DNA from: Sodiomyces alkalinus F11 | Taxonomy: Eukaryota > Ascomycota > Sordariomycetes > Glomerellales > Plectosphaerellaceae | Direction of reading: 5' to 3' | NCBI RefSeq assembly: GCF_003711515.1 | Contig: NW_021167088.1 | Location: 644,351-708,350 of the forward strand | DNA: 64,000 nt | Part shown: positions 12,377-23,569 of the stretch, one piece after another | How the letters are laid out: the number at the start of each line of letters is the position of its first letter | Position numbering within the stretch: position 1 is the stretch's first letter | Notes under the pieces: generated by a model | Told to the model about the DNA's origin: nothing | Seen by the model: the letters and a program-made list of their open reading frames with translations, nothing else | The model's database searches: none | Position numbers and translations under genes: made by a program

Positions 12377-14876
12377 CAATCATCACGGTCAGCACCAGCC
12401 ACTACATCGGACAGTCACCATCCCGTCACCACGACCTCATGATCATGTGTCTGGCATCCCTTTTTTTCTTCTCCTTTTTTACGGCGTTTGGCATCATCAG
12501 GGAGCGAACGGTGTTCGAGGTCTCGTCACATACCAAACCAGAAACCCAGCCCTCAAGCTAATTTTCCCGGACTTGCTCTTCCTTTGTCCCGCTCATCCAG
12601 CAAGCGTTTTGATTTCGGTCTCGTTTCCTTGTTCGCGCTCATCATGGGAGACTGTATCAGAAACCGCGAGCTCGGTCACAAGCTTCTCTCATTATCTCGA
12701 CACTTCATGGGCTGGGTCCGGAACGGTTTATTCTGCGTGCATTTACAACTGGCATACAGGAGGCCTTGATTGGTTTTTCCTTCACTTTCTCCTCTCTCTT
12801 TTTCTTTTCTCCTTTTTTTCTCTTTTTCTTTGTTCTTTGGTCTCCCGGATTTCTCATCTAAACAAGAGGAAACACGCAGCGATGCGACCCCCGCCCGCTC
12901 GGCCGAGTCCGAGACAGAAGGAACCGATTCGATATCCCCCCTCCGGTTATGCATTTTTCTTGTCCTTCTTTTCCTTTTCTTTTCTGCCCTTTTTGTCCCT
13001 GCATGGCATTAAGCGGCTTTCTTTTCTCGGAGATACCCCCATTCACAGTCATTCCAACCATGGCACGCTCGCTTACATCACCTTTCTCGACCCCTCCTAA
13101 TATCCTGTCTTACGATTAATGGACGACGATCTTTGACGACCGAAAACGAATCCTCACGACACCCACACCTGCGAGACGACGAACGAGGTCATGCCAATAG
13201 AACGAGTGTCAAACAAAATAGAACTCGTCGGGGGATGTTGGGTCGACTATCTCGACTCCCCGTGCCTGCCTTCTCTTTGACAAACGGGGCGTCGCACATC
13301 CATTCAGGAACATTCGGTTTTTTTCGGCTCGCTGAGCGGACAATACAGCCAGGGGCCGGACTCCTTTAATTAACGTATTTTCGCTGACGCGAAGATCGAC
13401 GGCTGGAATCCATCAATTTGTGGCCAAACATTGCGCAGTATCTGGAATACTGCAACTATTCAGACGCTACTTGTCGACAGGATCCACTTGCTCTGGTCTC
13501 CTTGCCTTGCTTGGTGTCATGTGGTTGTTACCCGTGGCATCACGAATGGGACAATGCCAGGTCGCACAGAAAGTGATGGAGCATGGGGGTAAATCACCAC
13601 AATGAAGCCGGGCATCACGAATACGCTCCACTCCCTGCAGAGCAGGGGGGGGGTTGATGTGATGCGAAGTCCCTTGATGCCATGGTCTTGACTCAGCCCT
13701 GTCAGCTCCTACGCCACATTTCCCCACCACGGCGTCAAGAAAAAGATGGGGAAATGTGGACAGGGTCTCGAGTCGAGACAACATGTAGCACGCCGCCTAC
13801 ATGCCCCTCTTCTTCTTCTTCCCATTCGCAGGTGGTTTTGTCCAGAAGCAGAAACGAGCGGGAGGCATTGCATGCTTTGTCCCAATCAGGCCTGGGTGAC
13901 GCTGGAAGACGTGCGAAGGGAGGGATGCGAGGGGGAAATCGCCGCAGGGATGATGGGGTCAGGGTGCCGCTCTCAAGCTGTGCGCGAGGCGGGAGGTTAT
14001 GCCTGGCCCCCTTGAAATCATCCCCTGGGAATAGCCGCCGCACTGGTCGGTGCTATCTGCGGCGCGACGGTGCTGGAACACCGGAAAACACCATAGCATA
14101 TACATGGGTCGAGAGCCCTGGTGGCTCTGGCCTGTTGCAACGTGCTACGGGGACGGGGCAAAGTTGAGGGAAAGCTCCGTACCCATGCTCATACTCTCTC
14201 TAGTTACCTCTTTCGTCACAACCAACCTGCTAGTGACATAATCTAAACCTGACAGTTTGTTCAAACATTTTCTCCTTGGTGACCTCTTTCTTGCGTCCGT
14301 CTCAAATATTCATGTGTCTGGTGGAAGTCGACGTAAGTCTTGTAGGTACCTATGGTTACGGGTTGTACGAAGTCATTATTCAGGTACTTAAGGTACTTAC
14401 CTATAGGTTAACAGGTACATGACAAGGCTGGTCTGGGATGTGGGGTGGTCGGGTGGTCGGGTGGTGGGGTGGGAAGTTCCCCATCGAAACTCCGATCATC
14501 CGAGGGCCTGGATCCACCCCAACCCACCCCACCCCCACCCCCACCCCTACCCGTCCGGATACAGGGTCCGGGATAGAAAGCGCGTGTCGTTTGCTACGAG
14601 GATTCCATGTCGCCAAACTCCTCGAAGCTTCCTCACAGCTACGCAGGAAGCGAGGAATTTTTAATTTTTCAGCTCAGGGCTATTACGCCGACGAAGGCGA
14701 CAACGCCAAAGGGAAAAGAAATCAAAATCAAAATCAAAATCTTTTACTTTGTCCCCTGGTATAGATGAAATACTCCAAGAAAAGCGTAGAATTCGTAGGG
14801 ACCTGCCCGCAAAAAATGACACAACCACCAGAATATTCAGTGGAATATGAAGGAAGCTCGGCTCCGTTCGCTTGCA
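12377..14876. other. Gene-free stretch of 2.5 kb
   Basis: Only low-complexity ORFs are present; one at 12447-13100 translates poly-pyrimidine tracts. Notable are T/C-rich tracts at 12780-12840 and 12960-12990, a G-run near 13647, the paired G-rich and C-rich blocks at about 14438-14473 and 14515-14552, an AATCAA repeat near 14725-14745, and GTAC-rich DNA near 14340-14420. Confidence 0.45.
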
Positions 14877-16446
14877 TCATGCTTTAAAAGTAACCACCTT
14901 TGTCCTGACCCATTCCGCAAGACCACTGGCGGCGTTGAAGCGCCCGTACCCACTCCCCTTGACACCACCGTGCGGCAGATTGCTCTCATCATGTATGCTC
15001 ATGGAATTGATATGCACGGCGCCCGACTCGATCTCCCGCGCGAACCGGAGTCCCCGTCTGAGGTCCTCGGTGAAGACGGCCGAGGTCAAGCCGTACTCGG
15101 TGTCGTTCGCCATGTCAACGGCCTCCTGCTCGTCGGAGATCTCGTACACGGAGACCGAAGGGCCGAAGGACTCGGTGGCGTAGATGTCCATGTCCCGCGT
15201 GACGTTGTCCAGCACGACAGGGCGCAGGCGCGTGGCGCTGGCCTCTTGGGCGTCGACGTCGCCGTAGACGACGGAGGCGCCCTTGGCGGTGGCGTCGGCG
15301 ACGAGCCTCTTGTTCTTGGCGACGGCGAGCTCGTTGATGAGAACGGGGGCGTCGCCGCCGCGGGCCCGCGGGGGGAAGAACTTGTCGATGGAGGCGGCCA
15401 GCTTGGCGAGGAATGCGCGCTTGACGGCCTTGTGCACCAGGATCCGCTCGGTGCACATGCACACCTGGCCCGCGTTGAAGAAGGAGCCCAGCGCGGACTG
15501 GTCGGCGGCGAGGTCGAGGTCGGCGTCCTCCCACACGATGGCGGGCGCCTTGCCGCCCAGCTCGAGCACGACGGGTTTCAGGTTCTCGCCGGCTAGCTTG
15601 GCGATGATGCGGCCTACCACGGTGCTGCCTGTGAAGTTGATCTTCTTGATCAGCGGGTCTGCGATCAGGGCGGATGTGATTTGGGGGGCGGCGGCTGGCT
15701 TGTGGGTAATGGTGTTGAGGACGCCGGCGGGCAGGCCGGCTTCGTGGAACACGGAGGCGATGGCCCACATGACGCGGGGGGATAGCTCGGTGCCCTTGAG
15801 GACGACGGTGTTCCCGGCGGCCATGGGGAAGACGATGGCGCGAGTGCCGAGGATGTAAGGTGCATTCCTATTTTTTTTGTTCCGCCCTGTTAGCAAGCAA
15901 CAAAAGAAAGAAAAGAAAAAAGAAGGGGGGGAAAAGAAGAGAAAAAAAAGAAAAAGGCACTTACCACGGCGCAATCGCAAGCACAACACCATACGGCTCA
16001 CGCAAAACAATGCTCCCAAAGTCGGGGTCTTTCGTCGCCGGGAACGACCCTTCTACCGTAGCGATCCGCCCCGCCACGTCCTTGATCATGTCAATCGCCA
16101 CGTCCAGGTTGAACTCGCACCACTGCGGCAGCCCCCCGGTTTCCTCGGTCATGTACTGGGCCAGCTCGGCCCGCCGCCTCTGCATGACTTCTGCCGCCTT
16201 GAAGAAGATGTCGCGTCGGTACCCCGGCGTTGTCTTGCGCCATGACCGGAACGCCTTGGCGGCCGAATCAACCGCCGCTTTTGCATCTTCCACGGTGGCG
16301 CTGCCGCAGTTGTGGACGACTTTGCCGGTAGCCGGGGAGATGACACTGAAGGTCTCGCTGGGATGAACCTCCTTTCCGTTCAGGAAGAAGGGGACCGAGT
16401 AGGTCGTCGTTCCGTTGGCGGCCTCGGACGTTGTCTTTTCGGCCAT
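14877..16446 (-). CDS. NAD(P)-dependent aldehyde dehydrogenase (salicylaldehyde/vanillin DH-like)
   Basis: The CDS is complement(join(14877..15867, 15965..16446)), 490 residues, the normal ALDH length. The intron 15868-15964 (GTAAGT...ATAG) splits the Trp codon of the conserved APWN motif and rejoins it exactly. The enzyme would oxidise an aldehyde to the acid with NAD(P)+. Visible landmarks are the cofactor-binding segment with VVLKGTELSP, the general-base motif VVLELGGKAP (Glu), the nucleophile motif FFNAGQVCMC (Cys), and the late ESFGPSVSVY and NDTEYGLTSAVF motifs. There is no PTS1 at the C-terminus (TFKA) and no clear presequence, so it is probably cytosolic. It resembles the fungal group annotated as salicylaldehyde or vanillin dehydrogenases, but the substrate cannot be read from sequence. 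It lies 668 bases downstream of an alcohol oxidase on the same strand, which suggests linked alcohol-aldehyde oxidation. Confidence 0.93.
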
Positions 16447-17114
16447 GGTGGGAAATGCCGGAAGCTGTGGTAGAGGTGAGGAGATTTCAAGACCGGGCGT
16501 AGAATGTGGCGAGTGTCCCCGCGAATTGAGAACTGCAAACGGAGAGAGGACGACAGGAGGCAGTGTAGGACAAGATCAAGATATACAGGGTTTTGCAAAA
16601 GGTGCGGGAACGAGAGAATTTCTCTTTGTATGAAGATCATCACTGCCCCCGGATCTGTTGATCCTCCGACCCCGACCCCGCCCGGGAATCCCCGGGACCC
16701 ATTTTTTTCCAAACGCCGATCCTAACTGCCGGGACCCCGCATTTCAGGGGCCAGACCAACAACGTGGAGGGTGGAGTCTGGAGGGTGGAGGAACTTCAGC
16801 GCTACATAGGATTTTATTGGCTCCTTGCCGGGCTGGTATTGGTGCTGCTGGTGGGGGGGTCTTCATATATTCCGTCCACCTCCTCCCCTCTCCAAACCAC
16901 GGCATCTCTGAATCCCCAGATCTTTTTGATGTATTGTATTAATATTATAAAAATATAATAAAGCACAAGGAAACAGTTGTAGATAACTGGCGAACAGCAA
17001 TCCATAGTACAGCACCAGAACACCAATGGCGGGCTAAACTGCACACAATAGGCTGGCTCTGTTGTCAACAAGCTGGAGGTGCCGCATACCTCGATTGATG
17101 TCGTTCAAGTCGAT
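16447..17114. other. Spacer between alcohol oxidase and aldehyde dehydrogenase genes
   Basis: This 668-base non-coding stretch would hold the 3' end of the alcohol-oxidase transcript and the promoter of the aldehyde dehydrogenase, both on the minus strand. An AT-rich block lies at 16925-16965. No protein-like ORF is seen. Confidence 0.5.
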
Positions 17115-19790
17115 TCAAGTCGACAGGGCACTCAAGTCTTCCGCAATCCCGGCTGCGATCCAATCCGCGATGGCCATGACCGTCACCATGGGGTTAACCC
17201 CGGTCGCACTGGGGAACACGCTCGAGTCGGCGACATACAGTCCCTCAACGCCAAAGACCCGACCCCGCGAGTCCACCACGCCTTCGTCCTCGTTGGCGGC
17301 CATGCGGCATGTGCCCATCTGGTGTGCCGACGAGAAGGCCGCCGCGGGCGGCAAATTACCGGCCCGCCGAACACTGTCAAGCCACGCCGTGAATCGGGGG
17401 TTGTTGATGCCATCCAGGCCTGGTTCGTCCCCTTCGTCGGCTTCTTCCCTTACGAAAGGCTGAACACCGGGAAGCAGGGCGTGGATCTCGACCGCGCTCT
17501 CTATGTAGCAGATTTTGGCGAGAGCAATGACGCCTTCCAGCGTGTGAGCTCGGTCGAAGGCCGATGTGGTATACGCCACGCGGGGACGGCCGGTGACTTC
17601 GTCCGGATAGACGCTGCCGCTGTCGCGGTCGCGAGTGAGTGAGATGAAGCCACCAAAGTGCCGGAATTTCAAGCTGGAGAGTTTGGACTCCAGTCCACCG
17701 CGCCAGGGCATGTTGGCGAGAGATACGTATGGCTAGCGGACCGGTTAGCCGGAGGCACCTCGACCCAGACAGAGTACGGTGGGAGGGGAGCATAACGGTA
17801 ACTTAAATGGGAATGAACATACCATTCCGCAAACGGGCTCTAGCTTGACACCGTGGCCGGAGTTGTCTAAATTTTCGAAACTTGAACAATAGCTCGTAAT
17901 GATGCCGCCTGCCATGAAGATTTCCCGTCAGTTGGAGAAAAGAAAAATCCAACCCTAGGCCTGGTGGCATGGTGGCATGGTGGCATGGTAGCATGGTAGC
18001 AGGGGTTCATAGGTGGCATGCCTACTTACCTTCCCAGGGGATGGTGGGCTCTTTCCAATATGCGCCGACCATATTGCAGGGATGCACGCGGAGGTTCTGT
18101 CCGATGTGACGATTCTGCTACCACCGTGAGCGTACCATTCGAATGCAAAGGATTGGTACCCTCAGACCAAGAAAAGTGTGGGCTCTGAAGCACGAAACGC
18201 ACCGTCAACCCGCTCCTGAGCAGCAGCAATGGGCTACAGAGAGCACCACCGGCCACGATAACCCTCTTAGCCTTGATGACCACGTCCCGAACAACGCGCT
18301 GGTCTTCCGGCCACGCAAGGCCACCGTCGGCATCCCTCGACACCCAGCGGCCGACGACGCCGGTAGCTCGCTTGGTGCCGTCCGTCTCGTCGTCAAAAGT
18401 AATCTTGTCGACCTCCAGGCCCTCCATGAACTTCGCCCCCGCCCCGGCCGCAGCCGGCAGCCAGCGTACGACGGTCCCTTTCTTCGCCTCCGACGCACAC
18501 CCCAGATGGCAGCGACCGCAGTAGTGCTCCTCCCCGCCCGTGTTCTGCGGCGCCGCCGCCGCATGCCAGCCGAGTTTCCGGGACCCTTCGAGGAGAACCC
18601 TGTTCCTGTGGTTATGGCGGATCGCGTCGGTGCCGACGCCCATCTGGGCGCACACCTTATCGAGGGACGCCTGGAACTGCGCCGAGGTGAAGAACGGGAG
18701 GCCGTGTTCCCGGGCCCACTCCTCGCGCACGAAGCCCTGTGTCTGGAGGGCGACGCTCCAGTTCACGGTGCCGCCGCCGCCCCAGCAGGCGCCGGCGACC
18801 AGGTTGAGGCTGGAGTCGTCGCTCGTGAGGAAGCCGCCGTTCTCGTAGAGATGGCGACAGCCGTCTTCCTGGGACATGGGCAGCTGGGAGGGGGGGAAGT
18901 GGTAGCCCTTGTCGACGACGAGGACGCGGTGGCCGGCCTCGGCGAGGGACTTGGCGCACACGGCGCCACCACAGCCCGAACCGACGATGACGATGTCGGT
19001 TTCGACGGAGGCCGGTCCGTCGTCAGTGGCCGGGTGGGGCTGCTCGAAGCGGAAGTTGAAGCCCTCCGCGGGACGGTGGTGTTCGGGGGTATCGGTGTAG
19101 TCGATAAGCTCTCGGAGGAGGGGGTTGGTCACGAGGGAGGCTTTGTGAGCCAGGGTGGTCAAGGACTTGCAGAGGACGCGAAGGGAAGTGAGTCGAGATG
19201 CGGTCCAGGCTTTGAGGATGGCCTCCCGGATGTGGATGGGCTGGTGGTGGACTGCGGCGAAGTAGCCCGTGAGGAGAAGGCCCCCTAGGCGAGTGCTGCG
19301 GAGGGATTAGCTCGGTGCGATGAGATATATCCATATATCCATGAATGAGAAAGGCCAGTAAACAGAAGAGAGACGGCCCCCGTGCATACCCTAGACTAGA
19401 CAGGGCCCTACCCATGGCATCGCGGGCTGTGCTAGAGACCATGGACAGACTCTGGATCACGTCGGCTCGGAAACGAGCATCTTGAACGGGACAAAATTCG
19501 AGATAGTCTTTGAAACGATCCTCGGGCGGCGCGCCGGCGTCCATGGCAGCACGGGCAAGGCGGATGGCTTCTGAGTATTCCGCATCGGGAAGCTTGACCT
19601 GGCTATTCTCATCGGAGACGTCGGATTCGCTGCGGATAGAAGGTAGTATGGCCTCCATCAAAGACCATAACACGGCCCATTGCGTCTCATTCCAGAAAGA
19701 GGGCTCAGAGAGAGGAGGGGATTGTAATGCCGACGGCGCTGCCTGGGACGGCATCGAGCTGGAGGTGGAGGCTACATCTGGGCCGGTCAT
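17115..19790 (-). CDS. Long-chain fatty alcohol oxidase (GMC oxidoreductase)
   Basis: Five exons: complement(join(17115..17732, 17823..17908, 18030..18114, 18203..19295, 19390..19790)), total 760 residues, usual for the family. Each join keeps frame and conserved sequence: LSSLGTRLGGLLLTGY, RSGLTNRHIGQNLRVHP, WEGGIITSYC, CGMPYVSLAN. A leader of about 235 residues precedes the FAD-binding dinucleotide fold (DIVIVGSGCGGAVCAKSL, GxGxxG). The GMC C-terminal domain has the active-site His in SAHQMGTCRMA and ends VFPSATGVNPMVTVMAIAD. Known family members oxidise long-chain alcohols to aldehydes with O2, giving H2O2, in peroxisomes or microsomes. No PTS1 tripeptide is present (ends LST). Intron 17909-18029 contains an 8-base tandem repeat. 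The aldehyde product could feed the dehydrogenase encoded just downstream; that link is inferred. Confidence 0.93.
17963..18001. repeat. 8-base tandem repeat inside an alcohol-oxidase intron
   Basis: Five near-perfect units of GGTGGCAT (the last two read GGTAGCAT, the final one one base short) lie within the intron 17909-18029. The repeat lies between the splice sites and does not touch them. Confidence 0.85.
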
Positions 19791-19930
19791 GGTTACTTGA
19801 GCGTCGAGAGATGGGGATTTTGGGTAGAGATCAGGGAAGGGACGAAGAGCTGGTCCTCCAAGGAGAATCTACTGAAGCCGTTGGGTAATGTAACGAATGC
19901 AGGTGAAGACTGGAATTGATCGGCTGATCT

Positions 19931-19950
19931 AGGACAGGACAGGACAGGAC
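19931..19950. repeat. AGGAC pentamer tandem repeat
   Basis: Four exact copies of AGGAC lie about 140 bases upstream of the alcohol-oxidase start codon (minus-strand gene), followed by a partial unit. Confidence 0.85.
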
Positions 19951-22698
19951 AGGGGCTCGGTCAGGGGGGTCAAAACCTCCGACACCTAGGGGACCTGGGG
20001 GGGTCCACGCACGTGGTCTGTGCGACCTCTTGGTCTCGGGTGAGAAAGGTACTGCGTACAATGTATGCACCCCAGTTTTCGCACCTGAATACTGAGGACG
20101 GAAGTATCTGGAGGTACTCAATACTTTGTACTTGCTGACATCGTCCGTTCTTCACCATTGTCCGTGTCCGTACCTTAAGGTAGCTACATACGAAATACAA
20201 CGAGTCTATGAACGTCTGCGCTTTGACTCGACAAAGGAGCTCCACGATACCCGTCCCGTTTACCTATTGACTGCTTATAAAAGCAAGCTCTTTACAGGTG
20301 CAAATGCTAACGAACGTATTGTTCATTCGACAAGTAAGGTGAGAACAGGAAAAAAAAACGCTGTGATAGCTACGTCAAGTCGGTCACTCGCCGAGCTTCA
20401 TGTCTATCCATCTCCTGATTCTAATTGCATAATTGATGCCATCAAATCGACTGCTAGTCGGGTGTCTGTCTTTCTATTTCACCTTCTGACGGGTCCTAAT
20501 ACTGAATCATTGCGGGAGGTAGAATATACAAATAATTGGGGCATCTTTGCGTTCACAAACAGATGGGAGCGAACAGACACTATCAAGACCAGGTGAGAAT
20601 ACTACAAAGTAGTCCATGTAAAGGATAACATATTCCTTCCTTCCGCTCCGAACTTCTAGCTTCAATACCTAATCAATATGGAGTAATTAATCAATCTGCC
20701 GATATCCACGATAAATCTGTTGGATCTATGCTCCGGACGATGCGGGCTCGGCCGAGACGCGGCAGAAAGAGCTAAACATTTACCTATAAACCCGCCAAAA
20801 CGGCTCCGCAAAGTAAAGGTGGAAACTGTGTTGCGCCACTATGTGTAGTGCCCTTTGTGACGATTCAGTTCTTGGCCTTGACGAGGGAAAGAATTCTATA
20901 AGAAGAAAGAAGGGGAAGACAGGGGATGGATGAAAGACGCCTCGCCTCGTCCAATGAAACAATGAACGGCATAAAAATAATAATAATAACAATAATAATA
21001 AAAACTAGGATTCTCGAAGAATCAGACGATCCATTGTTCCATGGCTCTATCAATTTGTTGAGACTCGTTCGCCCCAGTGAAACTTCTCACTGCTTATAAT
21101 TGCCAAGATGTCATCGTGTGTTTGGGTTTTGGACTTCAACTACGAATATTCCTCGGTTGTCGTCGACACGCACGTGGCAGTCAAATTGTTGGAATTCACA
21201 TGTGATTTCTCCATGAAGACTTGACAGGCAAACACCAATGGGGGGCCCACCTGTCAATTGTCAAATTCAACGATCTAAACTGAGCGAAGACATAATACCT
21301 AGTGAGGGTATAGATGGATGCGGCAGATAGGGTCCGGACGGCCAATACGGATATATACGTGTACAGTGAGGAGGTATCACAGAACCACATCTCCAACTCA
21401 TCATGGTCACATTACGGAATACTGTAGCTCGGACAATCTTGGAGTGGACTTCAGCAAGTGAAACAAGCTGACAAATTTAAGAGAGCTTCACTGTCCGATA
21501 GTTTGCCAGACCATGAGTTATACTCCGTAGGTATCCCTACTGAACCTCGATGGGAAGAGACCTGGCATGTTTAAGCGATTCTTCGTCGAGTCGCGGTGGA
21601 TCTCTTTCGAGTACCACAATTATGTATATACACATCGTATATGTAAGCCAATTGTTATAACCTGTGTTGGTCGTGCCTTTTTCAGCGTGGTCGTCGTACG
21701 TTGTATGCAATTCCTCATAGAAACTCCATCACTGGGGGAAGAATATACAGAACATGAACGTCGCCCAATCATAAAAGGGACGGATACTTTGTCCGGATGA
21801 GAGTCGGGCGCATACGTCACAGCCAACCCCCACTTGCGAACAGAAACCAGTTCGCACAAAGTACGCAATACAAAAAAAAAAAAAAAAAAAAAAAAGGAAG
21901 AAAAAAGGAAGAAAAAAGGCAGATCTGTCGTAGTGGTTTTGGAGCCTCTCGAGTCACTTTGTGCGGAGTTTTTACTGTGGCGGCAAATTTCCCATCAAAC
22001 GTCCTTGGGCCCCTGGTTCGGCCGACCGGCACCCCGGACGGACCCTAAATTGGGATTAGATCCTCAACAAAATGCACATGTACAACGTACAACGTACGTA
22101 CGCAGGTACGTACCTAAGTAATCCAAGTACCGTAATCATGAGGTAGGAAGACGAAGTACCTAGGTACTTCACACACACTCAGGTTCATTCTTCTATCCCA
22201 TCCACCCCATCCACTTGGGCTCCCAGATCGCTTTCCTGAGATCGCACTTCCCAGTTGGTGTTGGCTTCCGGGCTAGGCCCCACCACACATGCCGCTAAGA
22301 AGCCTACCCGAACGGCGAAGTCCCGCCCCGGTTTTCCATTGTCCCCGAATAATTCACTACTATCAACTTTGTTGGCCAGGTATGTAGGCCGTGTATCCTA
22401 ATTACAGAGTATTTCATGCCTTAGATTTAATTAGCACGGCGATGCTTCTTGCACTTTAATCGACCAGATACAACAAACTCAGTACGTCGCTCTGTCTGAT
22501 AAGCGCGTCCGGGAGAATTGGCACACGTAGGTATGGTAGGTATCACGCGACGTCTGCTGACAAACACCACTGAGAGCAATGATGATTTGCATCTCATACC
22601 GGATAACCGCCAATAACAATACCTCCCGTAATCTGTAAGGAAAACAGAGCATTACCCGTCCCTCTGAAATCGCAAAGACATGATCAAGGTATTGGACC

Positions 22699-22730
22699 GT
22701 ACTTCGTAGTATGTGTACACTACGAAGTAC
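22699..22730. repeat. Perfect 12-bp inverted repeat
   Basis: The arms GTACTTCGTAGT (22699-22710) and ACTACGAAGTAC (22719-22730) are exact reverse complements around an 8-base spacer that itself ends in GTAC. The element is isolated in non-coding DNA; it could be a cruciform, a factor site, or a relic of a small element. Confidence 0.8.
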
Positions 22731-23569
22731 AGCTTTGGTGATCATCGGCCTCTGCCGGTCAACAACCGGGACGACACCGAGTGCAGCCAATGGAATGGAC
22801 GGATTTGCGCGGGACCCAAAGGGCTGGGGCCTCTTTCTCTGGGGCGGCACCGTGGCACACACGCTCAACTTCGTAATCGAGAATATACAACGTACAACAC
22901 AGCAAAGGCGGCGGGGCGGCACTTGCACTTGACCCTTGGGCCCTTGCCCTTCGACCTTCGCTTCGACCTCTTCTTCAATTCGTTGACATCCCGCCCCCGG
23001 TTCCGGGTGTCTGTCCGCCCCTGCCCCGCCCTTTGTCTCTGAGAACCCGCATTTTTGTTCAACATCCCCAAAGGAAAAAAAAGTTGTTGACCTCGGCATC
23101 CATTTGGCTGGGAAAGGGAGAACAAGCTATGGACTCCCACATGTCTTGCCTTTCGCCATTCCTCATGTCGCACGCTCCACACTATTACGTAGGTATCTGT
23201 CAGACCAAGTCACACACATGAGAGGGCGAGACATGAAGTAGTAGTGTACAGAGTCTTGATAAACCTTGCTTATTTATGTCTTGACCTTTTCTATGATTCT
23301 TCCTTGTCTGTCCCCCACCTTCGAGTCTTTCCATCAATCCTGTCCGTACTCCTCGCGACATTCCTCCATACTCCCTACATACCTAGGAATCTCGGGCCAT
23401 CCCTACTCGAACCCTGACCTATATTCACCTACGTACATACATCTATACATACAGCCCCGGGACTGCAAAGCCCGTTTCTTGAGCGAGTCCCCTGGGCTGC
23501 CCTGAATTGCGCTCCTCCCTACGACACCGACCCCAGCCATCCATAGGTTGCGAACCCGTACCTAGCGTC

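Larger units (their letters stand above)
19791..23569. other. Gene-free stretch of 3.8 kb upstream of the alcohol oxidase and elongase genes
   Basis: This probably holds two divergent promoters: alcohol oxidase to the left, ELO elongase to the right. It contains an AGGAC tandem repeat (19931-19950), AATAAT repeats (about 20974-21001), an A24 tract (21872-21895), dense GTAC/ACGTAC motifs (about 22076-22165) and a perfect inverted repeat (22699-22730). The ORF at 20126-20596 lacks protein-like features. Confidence 0.45.

Noticed and set aside
12447..13100. 217-codon ORF with hydrophobic runs resembling membrane helices
   Set aside because: The Phe/Leu/Ser runs are translations of T/C-rich tracts; no family resemblance.
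14847..15596. 249-codon plus-strand ORF opposite the aldehyde dehydrogenase
   Set aside because: Antisense shadow; no domain, while the other strand has the ALDH Cys and Glu motifs.
18143..19288. 381-codon plus-strand ORF opposite the alcohol oxidase
   Set aside because: Mirror of the GMC coding strand (Gly/Val/Asp-rich shadow); the minus strand has conserved FAD-binding and active-site motifs.
20126..20596. 156-codon ORF upstream of the elongase gene
   Set aside because: No domain, no codon bias, no splice context; likely chance.
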